From Hydractinia symbiolongicarpus (lineage: Eukaryota; Cnidaria; Hydrozoa; Anthoathecata; Hydractiniidae), in assembly GCF_029227915.1 (NCBI RefSeq), contig NC_079876.1, positions 20,148,001 through 20,212,000 on the forward strand: DNA of 64,000 nt, in the 5' to 3' direction. How positions within the stretch are numbered: position 1 is the first letter of the stretch; every line of letters begins with the position of its first letter. Position numbers and translations under genes: made by a program. Positions 41,401 to 49,415 of this stretch are shown here, one piece after another. The notes beneath the pieces were generated by a model. The model ran no database searches. It saw nothing but the letters and a program-made list of their open reading frames with translations, and was not told the DNA's origin.

Positions 41401-44400
41401 TCAGGTAACGTTTTAGTAAGGGGTCTGGGTTCAAGCGTAAGTTTCACTGGTTTTTTAGAGTGCAACTTAAAAGAACTTTTTTTTGTTGTTGTTGATGTTT
41501 GTGTGTGTATTGACTGTAATTTTTCTTTTTAGCTCCCTTTCTTTGTAGCCTTGCAATGCTAACCGTCATCTTTTTTTTATCATTTAGAGTTTTTACGCAG
41601 CCAAGTTTGGTAACGATCACATTGAGATGATCAAAGATTCGAATGTTGTAGATGCAACAAAACTGGATGATGAAAAGGTGAGGACTGTGGTCATCATTAT
41701 ACACATACTTTGTTGTTCAGATTTGCGGATTTGGGTACCAAAAAGTAAGGTTGAGGTTTTACTTGAAAAATGTCAACAACGTTAATATTGTATTAATTGA
41801 AGATTTTGTAATGGACTTTGATGCAAGATGAAAATGCCAGCTTAATGCCTTACACTAAAAAAGAAATAGATTAGCATTGTCACAGTCCTAGCATATAGCT
41901 CGGTTGATGATTAAACCTTAAACAACCAACATCCGTTTTCAATAAAGGCTTATGTTTATTAATCACAATTTGAGACATGCTGGCTTATGTTTCACGCGTA
42001 AAGTAAAAAATGTATGGAAATACGTACAGTTATCATGCGCAAACTGAAAAGGATTGCCAATTTTATTTGTTCTGTTTTTTTTGTTTGTTTTCTTTTTGTG
42101 CGAAGCTTTATACGTGCTTCAATACTTGCAACTGATTACCGTTTAATTTGTTTGCCTTGTTAAAGGGCTATATCCAAATCACATATGTGGAGCCATATTT
42201 TCTTGAATATGAGATGGAAGATCGAGTGACATACTTTGAGAAGAACAATGACCTACGTAAGTAAATTTGACCAACAAAACAAGGTGGGAAGTTAAAACAA
42301 GATCTATTTTTCTTCAAGTAATACCCCAGGAAATTCGCGAGATGTTTTGTCTTAAACATTTTATGAAAGAATTTTTCATTAAAAACTCAAAACATTATTT
42401 TTTCAATTTGGTGTACTTAAACAAAACACCCAATTGAGTTTTTTGTTTGGGCGCCCTTAGTTTAGGTGTTAAAGTACGATCTATGGCCGAATGAAATATT
42501 AAAAACAAACCTCCACAATGAATTTAAACAGTGTACCTTATGGGAACTAATTTTCGCTCGTCAAAAATTTTGTTTTGGGGGAACTCATTTTAACGAATGC
42601 TTGCTTTCCTTAAGTTCGTGCGTCCAATCAGATTATTATTAAGTTCTTGCATCCAATCAGATGATTTTTAAGTTCGTGCTTCCAATCAATTGCATAGGCT
42701 GCTAAATATTTTTACATATTTAGGTCGATTTATGTTCGTGACTCCATTTACACCAAGCGGTAAAGCGCATGGTGACCTTGGCAGCCAATACAAACGGAAG
42801 ACCATCCTCACAGTGGCTAACGCCTTTCCTTACATTAAAACTCGCATTAACGTCATCCAACGTGAAGAAGTAAGCTGTGAAGATGTTTTTGTTTCACGGA
42901 ATATGTGCCTAACTAATTTTTCTCTAAAAAAAAAAACAATTATCTCAAAACTATTTGTGATCATGGTGAAGGTGAAATCCTTGCTGAACCGTATTTTTCA
43001 ACGTGGAAAGAGGAAAAGAGTAGTTTCAAACACAATATATCAAAGTTTTACTAAATGTATACGGAAATTAAGATATCGTTTTGTGCGCGCTATGATCTCA
43101 CCTTGGCGCACTATGATCTGGTCACAGAAATTTGGTAATTAAGGGAGACGATACGTTTGATGTTAATGTTTTATTAGTTTAGCAAGGAAAAATTGAAGTA
43201 TAAAGTCCCTTTATTTTACTATCAAAGGAAAATTAACCTGAAGATATTCCGAATTTATGTATAAATCTCGGTGTAAAATTCTCAAGCATTTCTTTTAAAC
43301 AAAACAGCGTTTAAATTAAACGATTCAAAAATTTATAGGTGTGTATGTTGCAATTTTTCCCAATTCGCTTCTTTTTTTTAAATAATTGGTTAATTGACCG
43401 TAGTACGACCAATTAATCTGAGTTGTATTCAACCGACTTTTCGTGTTTTAATGGTTTTGTGGTTTTAGTGGTTGTTGTTCTATCAGGCTTGTATAAAGTT
43501 AACTTCTGGATATTCACGGCTTATATTTCTGTTTGCCTTTTAGACGGTTCTCACACCCATTGAAGTTGCAATTGAGGACGTGCAGTCAAAGACAGCTGAG
43601 TTAAAAAAAGCATTGATGCAAAGCAAACTGGATGTGAAAATGTTACAGATGGTGTTGCAAGGTTGTATTGGCACCACTGTTAATCAGGTAGGATGATGTC
43701 TTCTCAAATTGACTTCCTGTTCGTAAGAGATTTTTACTTCATCAACGCAATTCAAGGAAATATTTTGTAGCTAATAGACGTAAGTATTTTGTGTATGCAA
43801 ATAACTTATCATACAGAGAATCCTTAAATTTATGCGTATTTTTTTTGCTCGCGACTAAAGTTTCTGACATCTACTCATCTGTAGTGTACCATGATTGTGA
43901 TTTCTATTTTTAGGGTCCTTTCGAGATTGCGAATGTCTTTCTATCAGATTTCGAAAAGGATCGAAATGGAGTCGCGAACATCACGAGACAACACCATAAA
44001 TTGCGTTTGTGTTTTAAGGAGTTCGTTAAAAGGTAAGTCGGAAATGTGTGTTTGTTTTTTGTTTGTTTGTTTGTCTCTGTTGTCCTCTAAAGATTGAAAA
44101 TTTGACCAAATATCCTCTTTGACTCCTCTAATTTTTTCAGGTACACTGATAATAGTTTTACTTTTATGTTCAGAGATTTTACATTTATTATAGTGATATA
44201 AACTGTTAGTTCTATCCTTCATGTTAGCAATACGTCCCCAGTCTTTCAATTCTCTTTTAATCATTTATCCTAAAAGTAAAACTTTCTAAACATTTTTGTT
44301 CTTGACATCAAAAATTGATAGACTAAGAAAACATAAGAAATAAAAAAAGTTGATTTTTGCGAAAATAATGCGAAATCTTCTTTAAAATCCTCAAAAATCC

Positions 44401-46503
44401 TCCTTTTCTTAATAAAAATGTAACCACCCTGTAACGATAATTAGGAAAATCAGGAAAATGGGTACTACAAACATGGAATAAGGAAAAATAGAAAACAAGC
44501 GTAAATATTTGAGTCAACTCAACCTAACTTTATTTGCGATACTTTCCTTCTAAGGTGCGAGGAGGCGCTAGCAAAGAATAAATCGCTCATATCGATGGAC
44601 CAACGGGCCTATCAGAAAGAGTTGGAAAGAAACTACCATCAGTTCGTTGAAAAGTTAGAACCACTGTTAAAAAGCAAGTTTGGACAGCTGAGAGGCTCAC
44701 TGCGAAAACGGTAAGATGTCTATAAACAAGTTAACGCCGCTTTACAAATTGATTGTAACAGAAGGTTGTTATCCAAACAAAAGACAAAGGGTGCATTTGG
44801 TATTAACTGTATGCTTCTTATGCTTCTGCTTTTTATCTTATGCTTCTTATGTTATGCTTCTTATGTTATGCTTCTTATGTTATGCTTCTTATGTTATGCT
44901 TCTTATGTTATGCTTCTTATGTTATGCTTCTTATGTTATGCTTCTTATGCTTCTGCTTCTTATCTTATTCTTCTTATCTTATTCTTCTTATCTTATGCTT
45001 CTTATGTTATGCTTCTTATGTTATGCTTCTTATGTTATGCTTCTTATGTTATGCTTCTTATGCTTCTGCTTCTTATCTTATTCTTCTTATCTTATTCTTC
45101 TTATCTTATGCTTCTTATGTTATTCTTCTTATGTTATTCTTCTTATGTTATGCTTCTTATGTTATGCTTCTTATGTTATGCTTCTTATGTTATGCTTCTT
45201 ATGTTATTCTTCTTATCTTATTCTTCTTATCTTATTCTTCTTATCTTATGCTTCTTATGTTATGCTTCTTATGTTATGCTTCTTATGTTATGCTTCTTAT
45301 GTTATGCTTCTTATGTTATGCTTCTTATGTTATTCTTCTTATGTTATGCTTCTTATGTTATGCTTCTTATGTTATGCTTCTTATGTTATGCTTCTTATGT
45401 TATGCTTCTTATGCTTCTGCTTCTTATCTTATTCTTCTTATCTTATTCTTCTTATCTTATGCTTCTTATGTTATGCTTCTTATGTTATGCTTCTTATGTT
45501 ATGCTTCTTATGTTATTCTTCTTATGTTATTCTTCTTATGTTATGCTTCTTATGTTATGCTTCTTATGTTATGCTTCTTATGTTATGCTTCTTATGTTAT
45601 TCTTCTTATGTTATTCTTCTTATGTTATTCTTCTTATCTTATGCTTCTTATCTTATGCTTCTTATGTTATGCTTCTTATGTTATGCTTCTTATGTTATGC
45701 TTCTTATGTTATGCTTTTTATGTTATGCTTCTTATGTTATGCTTCTTATCTTATGCTTCTTATCTTATGCTTCTTATCTTATGCTTCTTATCTTATTCTT
45801 CTTATCTTATTCTTCTTATCTTATTCTTCTTATCTTATTCTTCTTATCTTATGCTTCTTATCTTATGCTTCTTATGTTATGCTTCTTATGTTATGCTTCT
45901 TATGTTATTCTTCTTATGTTATTCTTCTTATGTTATGCTTCTTATGTTATGCTTCTTATGTTATGCTTCTTATGTTATTCTTCTTATGTTATTCTTCTTA
46001 TGTTATTCTTCTTATCTTATGCTTCTTATGTTATGCTTCTTATGTTATGCTTCTTATGTTATGCTTCTTATGTTATGCTTCTTATGTTATGCTTCTTATG
46101 TTATGCTTCTTATGTTATGCTTCTTATCTTATGCTTCTTATCTTATTCTTCTTATCTTATTCTTCTTATCTTATGCTTCTTATGTTATGCTTCTTATGTT
46201 ATTCTTCTTATGTTATGCTTCTTATCTTATGCTTCTTATCTTATGCTTCTTATCTTATGCTTCTTATCTTATGCTTCTTATCTTATGCTTCTTATCTTAT
46301 GCTTCTTATCTTATGCTTCTTATCTTATGCTTCCTCTGCTTATGCAAACCATGTTTTTTTTTACTTTCTTGGAGTTGACGTCCTACTTGAAAGTAATTAT
46401 TTATTGATTGCCTAATATATTTTTTTATTTCTCTAGTGAAGGAAATTCTCAATATAAAGGCCGTCCAACTTCGTTTTCGCCAGAACAGCCACACTCCATG
46501 TAA
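2070..46503 (+). CDS. DOCK7: Dedicator of cytokinesis protein, DOCK6/7/8 type (42 coding exons)
   Basis: DOCK-C proteins are atypical Rho-family exchange factors: a DHR1 (C2-like) domain binds phosphoinositides and a C-terminal DHR2 domain loads GTP on Rac/Cdc42. I assembled 42 exons by matching DOCK segments and GT/AG borders. Every phase joins without a stop, giving 6354 nt or 2117 residues, close to the roughly 2050-2140 residues of vertebrate DOCK6/7/8. DHR1 is near residues 558-732 and DHR2 near 1650-2096. The N-terminus with RAFAQ, the DDIEV and TPRGSWAS motifs, and the AHGDL and [14 protein letters not shown] segments mark the DOCK6/7/8 branch rather than DOCK1-5 or DOCK9-11. Whether it equals DOCK6, 7 or 8 cannot be settled, since invertebrates often have a single copy. 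The start could be 2070 or 2073. Exons are listed in the entries below. Confidence 0.93.
2123..4779. other. Intron 1, left part: no gene recognised
   Basis: AT-rich intronic sequence. A frame of 99 codons at 4406-4705 has low-complexity, Phe/Asn/Lys-rich composition and no recognisable motif. A short stretch near 4196-4245 (dispersed 'gacctcg...' phrases) resembles one near 40380-40425, hinting at a shared dispersed repeat. Confidence 0.35.
5731..5999. repeat. Tandem duplication of the transposon left end (135 bp x 2)
   Basis: Copies at 5731-5865 and 5866-5999 differ at only a few positions. Each holds GCGGATACAGG, a GAAGCGAAGCGAAGCC run, and a short hairpin of CTTGGGGGG with CCCCCCAAG. It makes spurious open frames on both strands. 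Confidence 0.9.
6474..7770 (-). CDS. OTU-like (vertnin-type) cysteine protease-like protein, transposon cargo
   Basis: Two exons on the minus strand: 7770-7541 (donor GTAACT) and 7293-6474 (acceptor TTTTGTAG). Phases join (2 then 1) to give 349 residues and a stop. The junction creates [12 protein letters not shown], which matches the catalytic-Cys block of OTU-fold proteases (usually DGNCL). It is followed by [20 protein letters not shown], then [20 protein letters not shown], as in OTU/vertnin-like proteins common in invertebrate genomes. A SNHFVPLV block near residue 255 would supply the catalytic His. The Asp before GNC is Ser here. The C-terminal 90 residues are basic and unassigned. The family call is from memory of motifs; activity is not shown. 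It was chosen over unspliced frames because splicing restores the GNC block. Confidence 0.6.
7931..8090. repeat. Three subterminal repeats near the transposon right end
   Basis: AGAGTCCAAAAGTCCACAC recurs at about 7931, 7994 and 8066, each followed by a CGGCGAGATT or CGGC segment. Repeated motifs just inside one end are typical transposase-binding sites in hAT-like elements; that role here is an inference. Confidence 0.75.
8810..9017. mobile_element. MITE-like element with perfect 36-bp terminal inverted repeats
   Basis: The segment 8810-8845 (beginning AGATATTATAAAGG) is the exact reverse complement of 8982-9017. The 136-bp interior has no coding frame. No clear target duplication could be set because the flanks are AT-rich. 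The repeat family continues to about 9210, and a related copy lies at 25484-25790. Confidence 0.75.
9018..9864. other. Intron 1: dispersed repeat, no gene
   Basis: The first 190 bases are homologous to 25630-25790 (shared phrases such as TGACATCATAATT and TGTGAATATCTTGAGAAC). Beyond that nothing recognisable was seen. Confidence 0.4.
9865..10000 (+). mobile_element. LINE 3' end fragment (same family as 13573-14075)
   Basis: A stretch with TTGAGTTTAGATC, CACAGTCTAGATCAG and TTAATATACCC, then CCAACCCATG and GATGATAATGATGAAT, parallels bases 13960-14060 of the larger LINE fragment with scattered differences. It is only the 3' tail. Short repeats at its end fit target-primed insertion of a non-LTR element. 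Confidence 0.6.
10001..11819. other. Intron 1, right end: no gene recognised
   Basis: AT-rich intronic sequence. Open frames at 10506-10760 (-) and 10938-11138 (+) have no motif and no splice or context support. A pyrimidine-rich C tract at 11709-11730 precedes DOCK exon 2. Confidence 0.35.
11820..11928 (+). CDS. DOCK7: DOCK exon 2
   Basis: Acceptor ...TTTACACCAG at 11819 and donor GTAAGT at 11929. It encodes a Ser/Gln/Arg-rich segment ending [15 protein letters not shown], which leads straight into the conserved DPLDFEEF stretch of exon 3. It is poorly conserved and was chosen by splice borders and phase (enters with one base, leaves in phase 0). Confidence 0.75.
11929..13572. other. Intron 2, left part: no gene recognised
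   Basis: AT-rich sequence with a short direct duplication (GTATTTAAGCAGAGTTGGAG twice near 12939-12977). A region near 12060-12780 has the patchwork look of an old dispersed repeat but no coding frame. Confidence 0.35.
13573..14075 (+). mobile_element. Non-LTR retrotransposon (LINE) 3' end, RT C-terminal region
   Basis: The frame 13583-13880 reads [39 protein letters not shown] and [12 protein letters not shown], the region C-terminal to the reverse transcriptase in many LINEs. After a +1 shift near 13880 it continues [18 protein letters not shown] and [20 protein letters not shown] to a stop near 14052. It ends in a short GAAT repeat (about 14060-14077), typical of some LINE 3' ends. The palm with the catalytic Asp residues is absent, so this is a 5'-truncated copy. 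Clade not resolved. Confidence 0.8.
14080..14240. repeat. AT-rich block of short inverted 'CGTATTT/AAATACG' motifs
   Basis: About 160 bases carry at least eight GTATT or AATAC words in alternating orientation, for example GCGTATTTAAAAAATACGC near 14103-14121, a near-perfect hairpin. It directly follows the LINE tail. No coding content. Confidence 0.55.
14881..15545. repeat. Dispersed repeat with GGCCCGTGGAAAAATCCAC hairpin (long copy)
   Basis: It begins ACTAGTCGATAAGGCCCGTGGAA and shows the short arms GTGGA/TCCAC. It ends near CTTGCTTGTTACAGACATACGG and TATTATATAGAT. The same start and end phrases occur at 32872-33165, near 34782-34883 and, inverted, near 59985-60030. No open frame was found, so it is probably a non-autonomous element of unknown class. 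Confidence 0.6.
15546..18871. other. Intron 2, right part: no gene recognised
   Basis: AT-rich sequence. Frames at 15813-16097 (-) and 17107-17385 (-) lack motifs; the first is Lys-rich low-complexity. Nothing further supported. Confidence 0.35.
18872..21824 (+). CDS. DOCK7: DOCK exons 3-6 (N-terminal conserved region)
   Basis: Exons 18872-19056, 19128-19199, 19431-19616 and 21677-21824. They encode the N-terminal DOCK6/7/8 region: [28 protein letters not shown], then [20 protein letters not shown], a variable basic linker, [15 protein letters not shown] and a [11 protein letters not shown] segment. Exon 5 must use the acceptor ending at 19430 (TATAAG); the more 3' CAG acceptor would give an immediate stop in the joined frame. 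Phases are 2, 2, 2 and 0 at the four donors. Confidence 0.88.
19617..21676. other. DOCK intron 5: no gene recognised
   Basis: AT-rich intron. A short direct duplication, GCTAATGGATACACAGAT, occurs twice at about 19662-19705. No coding motif was seen. Confidence 0.35.
22233..27337 (+). CDS. DOCK7: DOCK exons 7-13 (region before DHR1)
   Basis: Exons 22233-22318, 22404-22470, 22719-22946, 24975-25154, 25243-25434, 27014-27107 and 27267-27337. Key conserved segments are [81 protein letters not shown] and [12 protein letters not shown]. The linker in exons 10-11 is Ser/Arg-rich and carries an RRTSSG sequence; in relatives this region is phosphorylated, but a site here is only an inference. The large intron after exon 11 contains the GAT/GAC tract. 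Confidence 0.9.
22947..24974. other. DOCK intron 9: no gene recognised
   Basis: About 2 kb of AT-rich intronic sequence. The minus frame 23545-23754 has no motif and no context support. Confidence 0.35.
25484..25790. repeat. Dispersed repeat copy related to 8850-9210
   Basis: Shares ordered phrases with 8850-9210: CATTTTGGCAAAAAAAT, TATGTTAATCA, GATAAAGTTTGAATG, ATATGACATCATAATT and TTTAAATGTGAATATCTTGA. It lacks the perfect left inverted repeat of that copy and sits in DOCK intron 11. Confidence 0.65.
26236..26766. repeat. (GAT)n/(GAC)n trinucleotide tract, about 530 bp
   Basis: A near-uninterrupted trinucleotide tract: pure GAT in the left half, then mixed GAT, GAC and GAG (for example GACGACGACGACGACGACGATG near 26471). 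It yields poly-Ser, His/Arg-rich and Met-rich frames on different strands that are not genes. It lies in DOCK intron 11. Confidence 0.97.
27338..28340. other. DOCK intron 13: no gene recognised
   Basis: AT-rich intron with no motif-bearing frame on either strand. A short TTATTATTATTATTG run near 27836-27850 and a direct duplication of CAATAGTGTGATCA near 27749-27775 are the only features seen. Confidence 0.35.
28341..30134 (+). CDS. DOCK7: DOCK exons 14-18 (DHR1, C2-like lipid-binding domain)
   Basis: Exons 28341-28432, 28513-28630, 28783-28853, 29144-29285 and 30033-30134. They read through the DHR1 block: [80 protein letters not shown] and [17 protein letters not shown]. In the DOCK family this C2-like fold targets the protein to phosphoinositide-rich membrane. 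The segment is full length with no break. The last exon is followed within 34 nt by a 763-bp MITE-like insertion. Confidence 0.92.
30169..30931. mobile_element. Non-autonomous DNA transposon (MITE-like), 763 bp
   Basis: Ends read CAGTCCTGGTC inward on both sides (30169-30179 and the complement of 30921-30931). The flanking direct repeat is CTTTC (30164-30168 and 30932-30936), a 5-bp target duplication like that of the OTU-bearing element. No transposase frame; the 70-codon minus frame at 30433-30645 has no motif. It lies in DOCK intron 18, 34 nt after the exon. Confidence 0.72.
31041..38857 (+). CDS. DOCK7: DOCK exons 19-32 (central helical-repeat region)
   Basis: Exons 31041-31127, 31303-31522, 31897-32097, 33908-34082, 34242-34401, 34550-34690, 34942-35055, 35136-35440, 35564-35840, 35923-36050, 36629-36849, 36931-37097, 37648-37782 and 38436-38857. 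Conserved pieces include [138 protein letters not shown] and [20 protein letters not shown]. This is the scaffold between DHR1 and DHR2. The exon at 33908 is a Ser-rich variable linker, shorter than in vertebrate DOCK7. Confidence 0.9.
32872..33600. repeat. Two tandem members of the GGCCCGTGG..TCCAC hairpin repeat family
   Basis: The first member runs from ACTAGTCAATAAGGCCCGTGGG to CTTGTTACAGACACACAGAC near 33145. A second begins at AAGGCCCGTGGAGAAATCCAC near 33166 and ends near CACAGACAGACAGACGG at 33575-33591. Both lie in DOCK intron 21, and the second carries many substitutions. Confidence 0.55.
34782..34883. repeat. Short copy of the CCCGTGGAAAAATCC hairpin repeat
   Basis: About 100 bp beginning TAGTCGTTAGCCCGTGGAAA and ending GACAGACAGACAGACGTATA, then TATAATATAGAT. 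It appears to be a deletion product that keeps only the two ends of the family. It lies in DOCK intron 24. Confidence 0.6.
38965..39475. repeat. 16-bp minisatellite (GCATAAATGCGACATT type), about 500 bp
   Basis: About 30 units of a 16-bp motif run through DOCK intron 32 to within 35 nt of exon 33. The left third carries divergent units (GTTGGATAAATGCGAC). Since 16 is not a multiple of 3 and the unit has no stop on the minus strand, all three minus frames stay open, creating artefact frames of 144-187 codons. Confidence 0.95.
39510..46503 (+). CDS. DOCK7: DOCK exons 33-42 (DHR2 exchange domain and C-terminus)
   Basis: Exons 39510-39747, 39878-40096, 41270-41404, 41588-41677, 42166-42256, 42724-42869, 43544-43687, 43914-44032, 44555-44710 and 46437-46503. 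DHR2 starts at [20 protein letters not shown] and includes [135 protein letters not shown] (the segment that carries the nucleotide sensor in the family) and [19 protein letters not shown]. The last exon adds a short Ser/Pro/Gln tail ending QPHSM and stops at 46501. It is separated from exon 41 by the 1.5 kb 14-bp minisatellite. Confidence 0.93.
42256..42611. other. DOCK intron 37, left part: no gene
   Basis: AT-rich intronic sequence without motifs. Confidence 0.3.
42612..42690. repeat. Three tandem copies of a CCAATCA-bearing unit
   Basis: TTAAGTTCGTGC-type phrases followed by (G/T)CCAATCA recur three times at about 42611, 42638 and 42668. They lie just before DOCK exon 38. They could be a random short tandem array; the CCAAT-like content is noted without a claimed function. 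Confidence 0.6.
44811..46335. repeat. 14-bp minisatellite (ATGCTTCTTATGTT type), about 1.5 kb
   Basis: More than 100 units of a 14-bp motif with G/C and G/T variants (ATGCTTCTTATGTT, ATTCTTCTTATCTT) fill the last DOCK intron between exons 41 and 42. The variants form local higher-order patterns, for example a recurring TTATGCTTCTGCTTCTTATC interruption near 44945, 45058 and 45410. No phase contains a stop on the plus strand, so frames of 512-563 codons arise that encode repeats of [14 protein letters not shown]; these are not genes. Confidence 0.96.
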
Positions 46504-46602
46504 ACTATCAACGAATTAATTGGAAACACGTGTAAATATTGAATGTTGAAATATTGTCCATATTCGAAAGTTTTGTGTGTAGCTCTAGTTAATCACAATG
46601 GA

Positions 46603-46608
46603 AATAAA
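46603..46608 (+). terminator. Polyadenylation signal AATAAA for the DOCK gene
   Basis: AATAAA occurs 100 nt after the DOCK stop codon, followed by a T/G-rich stretch (TGTACTTTTTGTGATGTTTTT), a normal poly(A) site context. Confidence 0.7.
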
Positions 46609-46939
46609 TGTACTTTTTGTGATGTTTTTCACACGCGGATTCTGATTTCTGAATTTAGCATCATGTCTAGCGTATTACATACGAAAAGATTTCTTTCTTT
46701 TGTCACATAATACGATGTTTGCTCAACGAAAGAGGTATAGAAACTAAATTTACCTTTTGAATTTAACTGATTTTAACGTAATGTGTAAATTATTTTACGA
46801 CACAATAATAAAACACAATTAGTAAGTTCGTTTTCTTTTGTGTGAAAATGATCCAGGGAAGCCCTAGTGCATTTAAAACTCCCAATTGAGCTACGAAGGC
46901 TGTGCAAGAACAGTAATTGCTCAACTAGACGTTTTTTGG

Positions 46940-47045
46940 CCTTTTTCGCGAAACTTTGTCTCGCGAAACTTTCAAAAATGGCCATTCGCGAAAGTTTATT
47001 CAGTACAAACTTTCTAAATTGTTGATTCGCGAAAGTTTATCCACC
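46940..47045. repeat. Cluster of TTCGCGAAA palindromic motifs
   Basis: Four copies of (T)TCGCGAAA followed by CTTT or GTTTA occur at about 46945, 46961, 46985 and 47025, the last two as ATTCGCGAAAGTTTAT. No coding role. It resembles a dispersed repeat module. Confidence 0.6.
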
Positions 47046-47330
47046 AGAATTTAAAAAAAATTAGCTGGTTTTGAAAGTTATTTCTTGACTCGCCCTCACT
47101 TGGCTCGCCCTCCCGATGAAAAAAGACAACTGGCGCTAGGAACGAGATTAGAATAAACTTAGAAATAAACAAAAGCGATGATGAATATTCATCATTTTAT
47201 GTACTGATGATGGCGAAAGCCAAGCTTTTACATTTTATTTTTAATAAAATATATTTTTAAAATACAAAAGCAATGATGTTTCAAATGTATGTATGGCTTA
47301 TAACGGACTTACACGTTTTTGTTTTTATAA
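47046..47330. other. Intergenic, no gene recognised
   Basis: AT-rich sequence with a repeated ATGATGAATATTCATCAT-type palindrome near 47178-47195. Nothing coding. Confidence 0.35.
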
Positions 47331-47860
47331 GCAACTGGTTGCTACAAAACAGACTGAAAAATGGTCAAAAATTAAGCAACTGCTAAGCAACTGCCTAGGC
47401 TGAGTTTTGAGTGGTAAGCAACTTAGGCTGAATTCTACTACATACTTAGCAACCACTTAGATCAGTCTTCCACAAGAAGGGGACAGAAAGAATATTTTCA
47501 ACATAAAACATCTTTTCCTACATATGTATATAACAAAATAATAAAGCCCCTAAAATACAATACATTTATCCAAAATCAAGACACACTGTGAAGTATTTAT
47601 CTTCTTCTACTTATCTTCGGCTACACAAGGGCTATAAATTGTATGAAGAAAAGTTTCCAAGTGAAAACGGGGGCATAAGGAAGTATATAACATTTCGTGT
47701 TTCATCAAGCAACCCGTTAGCAACTAAGGCTAAAATATTAAACACAACAAGCAACTCGTAAGCAACTAAGGCTGAAATTTGTAGAGATGAAGCAACCATT
47801 AAGCAATTTTAAGGCTGAAATTGCAAAAAGGCCTTAGCCACCCCAGGCTGAACCCATCTA
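47331..47860. repeat. Irregular array of AGCAAC..AAGGCTGA motifs
   Basis: The words AAGCAACT (or GCAACC, GCAACTCG) and AGGCTGA recur about eight times each with uneven spacing (for example near 47331, 47375, 47417, 47445, 47708, 47748, 47792 and 47840). It may be a decayed tandem repeat. No open frame follows it. Confidence 0.5.
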
Positions 47861-48680
47861 ATGATCTAATGATCAGAAATAATAAACAATACATGAAATC
47901 AACATTTAAGAAAGATACAAACAAAGTTCTGGAAGACCAAATACCAGCACGGCCGCTAGCTTTAGCAAGCAATATAACAAGAAATGTTTTGACTTGATCA
48001 CCCAAATCTTTTACCCAGAACCAAACAGCAAAGCAAGCTCTTGTATCATATTTGCAACAACAGGCATTTTCAACAAATTACAAACACTGTGACAACCACG
48101 GTTGCTACTGAAAATACATGTAGCGTATCTGCTACGCAGGGCGTTTAAGGGTTAAAAATCCAATTTGCGGTTTCCATGTGGTTTGCTGTTATTCTGTCTC
48201 TATCTAATAGGGGGTCAGTTAGATCCACAACTGCATTATTGGTTCTCGGGGATTTTCTTTTCAAACTTTTGCTTTCGCAATGTGTATGCCAGATAAGCTT
48301 TCATGCTAATATTTCACCCTTTTTTTTAAGACTCCCAAACAGCTTGTTAACTCTTCTGTTGGATGTTAATAAATTTATCTAAGCAGCTCTGTGAACTAGA
48401 TTTCGTATTCGTGGGCATTGCTCTTAAGAAAATTTTTTTTTAATCATTCGTTATATCGTCTACATGACATTTGATAGTTCGTTGTCATGGATCTAATGTT
48501 CTTTCTTCAGAAAATTGCGTAATAGGATTTAGAAATTAAACCTTGATTAACCATAATAAGGTATATTCGCGATTATTCATTTAATTTTCCGTGACAACCA
48601 TAATTTAAAACTACACTGATATCTACAAAAGAGAAATTGAAGCCGACCATAACTTATCATTTTCGACATAAGCAAATGAG
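47861..48680. other. Intergenic, no gene recognised
   Basis: AT-rich. Small frames at 47799-48005 (-) and 48176-48382 (+) have no motif or context support. A short GTAGCGTATCTGCTACGC inverted motif lies near 48120-48137. Confidence 0.35.
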
Positions 48681-48682
48681 AC

Positions 48683-48725
48683 AGGTGCTAGGAAGCATAT
48701 ATTATATATATGCTTCCTAGCACCT
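48683..48725. repeat. Perfect hairpin, 20-bp arms, 3-nt loop
   Basis: The arm AGGTGCTAGGAAGCATATAT (48683-48702) is followed after TAT by its exact reverse complement (48706-48725). It directly abuts the TA tract. Whether it is transcribed is unknown. Confidence 0.9.
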
Positions 48726-48731
48726 AGTTAA

Positions 48732-48996
<265 letters not shown>

Positions 48997-49415
48997 GTCA
49001 TTCTGTGTTGAAATATCGTATATTTAAATTTGAGCACAGACACACCCAAATGTTACATTCTGTGCCAAATCGCCATTTAATTGTTGTTTGCGCCATTGTA
49101 GTTTTAATTTGTTCAAATATATTTTATCTTAACCTCACATTTGCGTTTAATTAATGCACAGTTAACTAATTGCGCTAATAATTAACGGTCATTTATTTAA
49201 AAATCTCACATAAATTCCCTTGTTTAAAAATATAGCTGTATTTTGTCTTTATGACTTTTAAATAATCACATCGATATACGTTAAATCACATTGCGGAATT
49301 ACATCCGAAAGTGTTAATATCATCCCAATCTCTTTTTTTGTTTCCCTCGCAATCAACTCATTGGTTGTTGGTTGTGTTACCAACAAAGTTGTAGAGCGAG
49401 AGTTCGCTCCAAAAA

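Noticed and set aside
42690-43142. 150-codon frame read through exon 38 and the following intron
   Set aside because: Only the first part (exon 38) matches DOCK; beyond the GTAAGC donor at 42870 the reading is intronic.
44716-46415. Three overlapping plus frames of 512-563 codons with [14 protein letters not shown] repeats
   Set aside because: They are produced by a 14-bp stop-free tandem repeat inside a DOCK intron; all three frames give the same kind of peptide.
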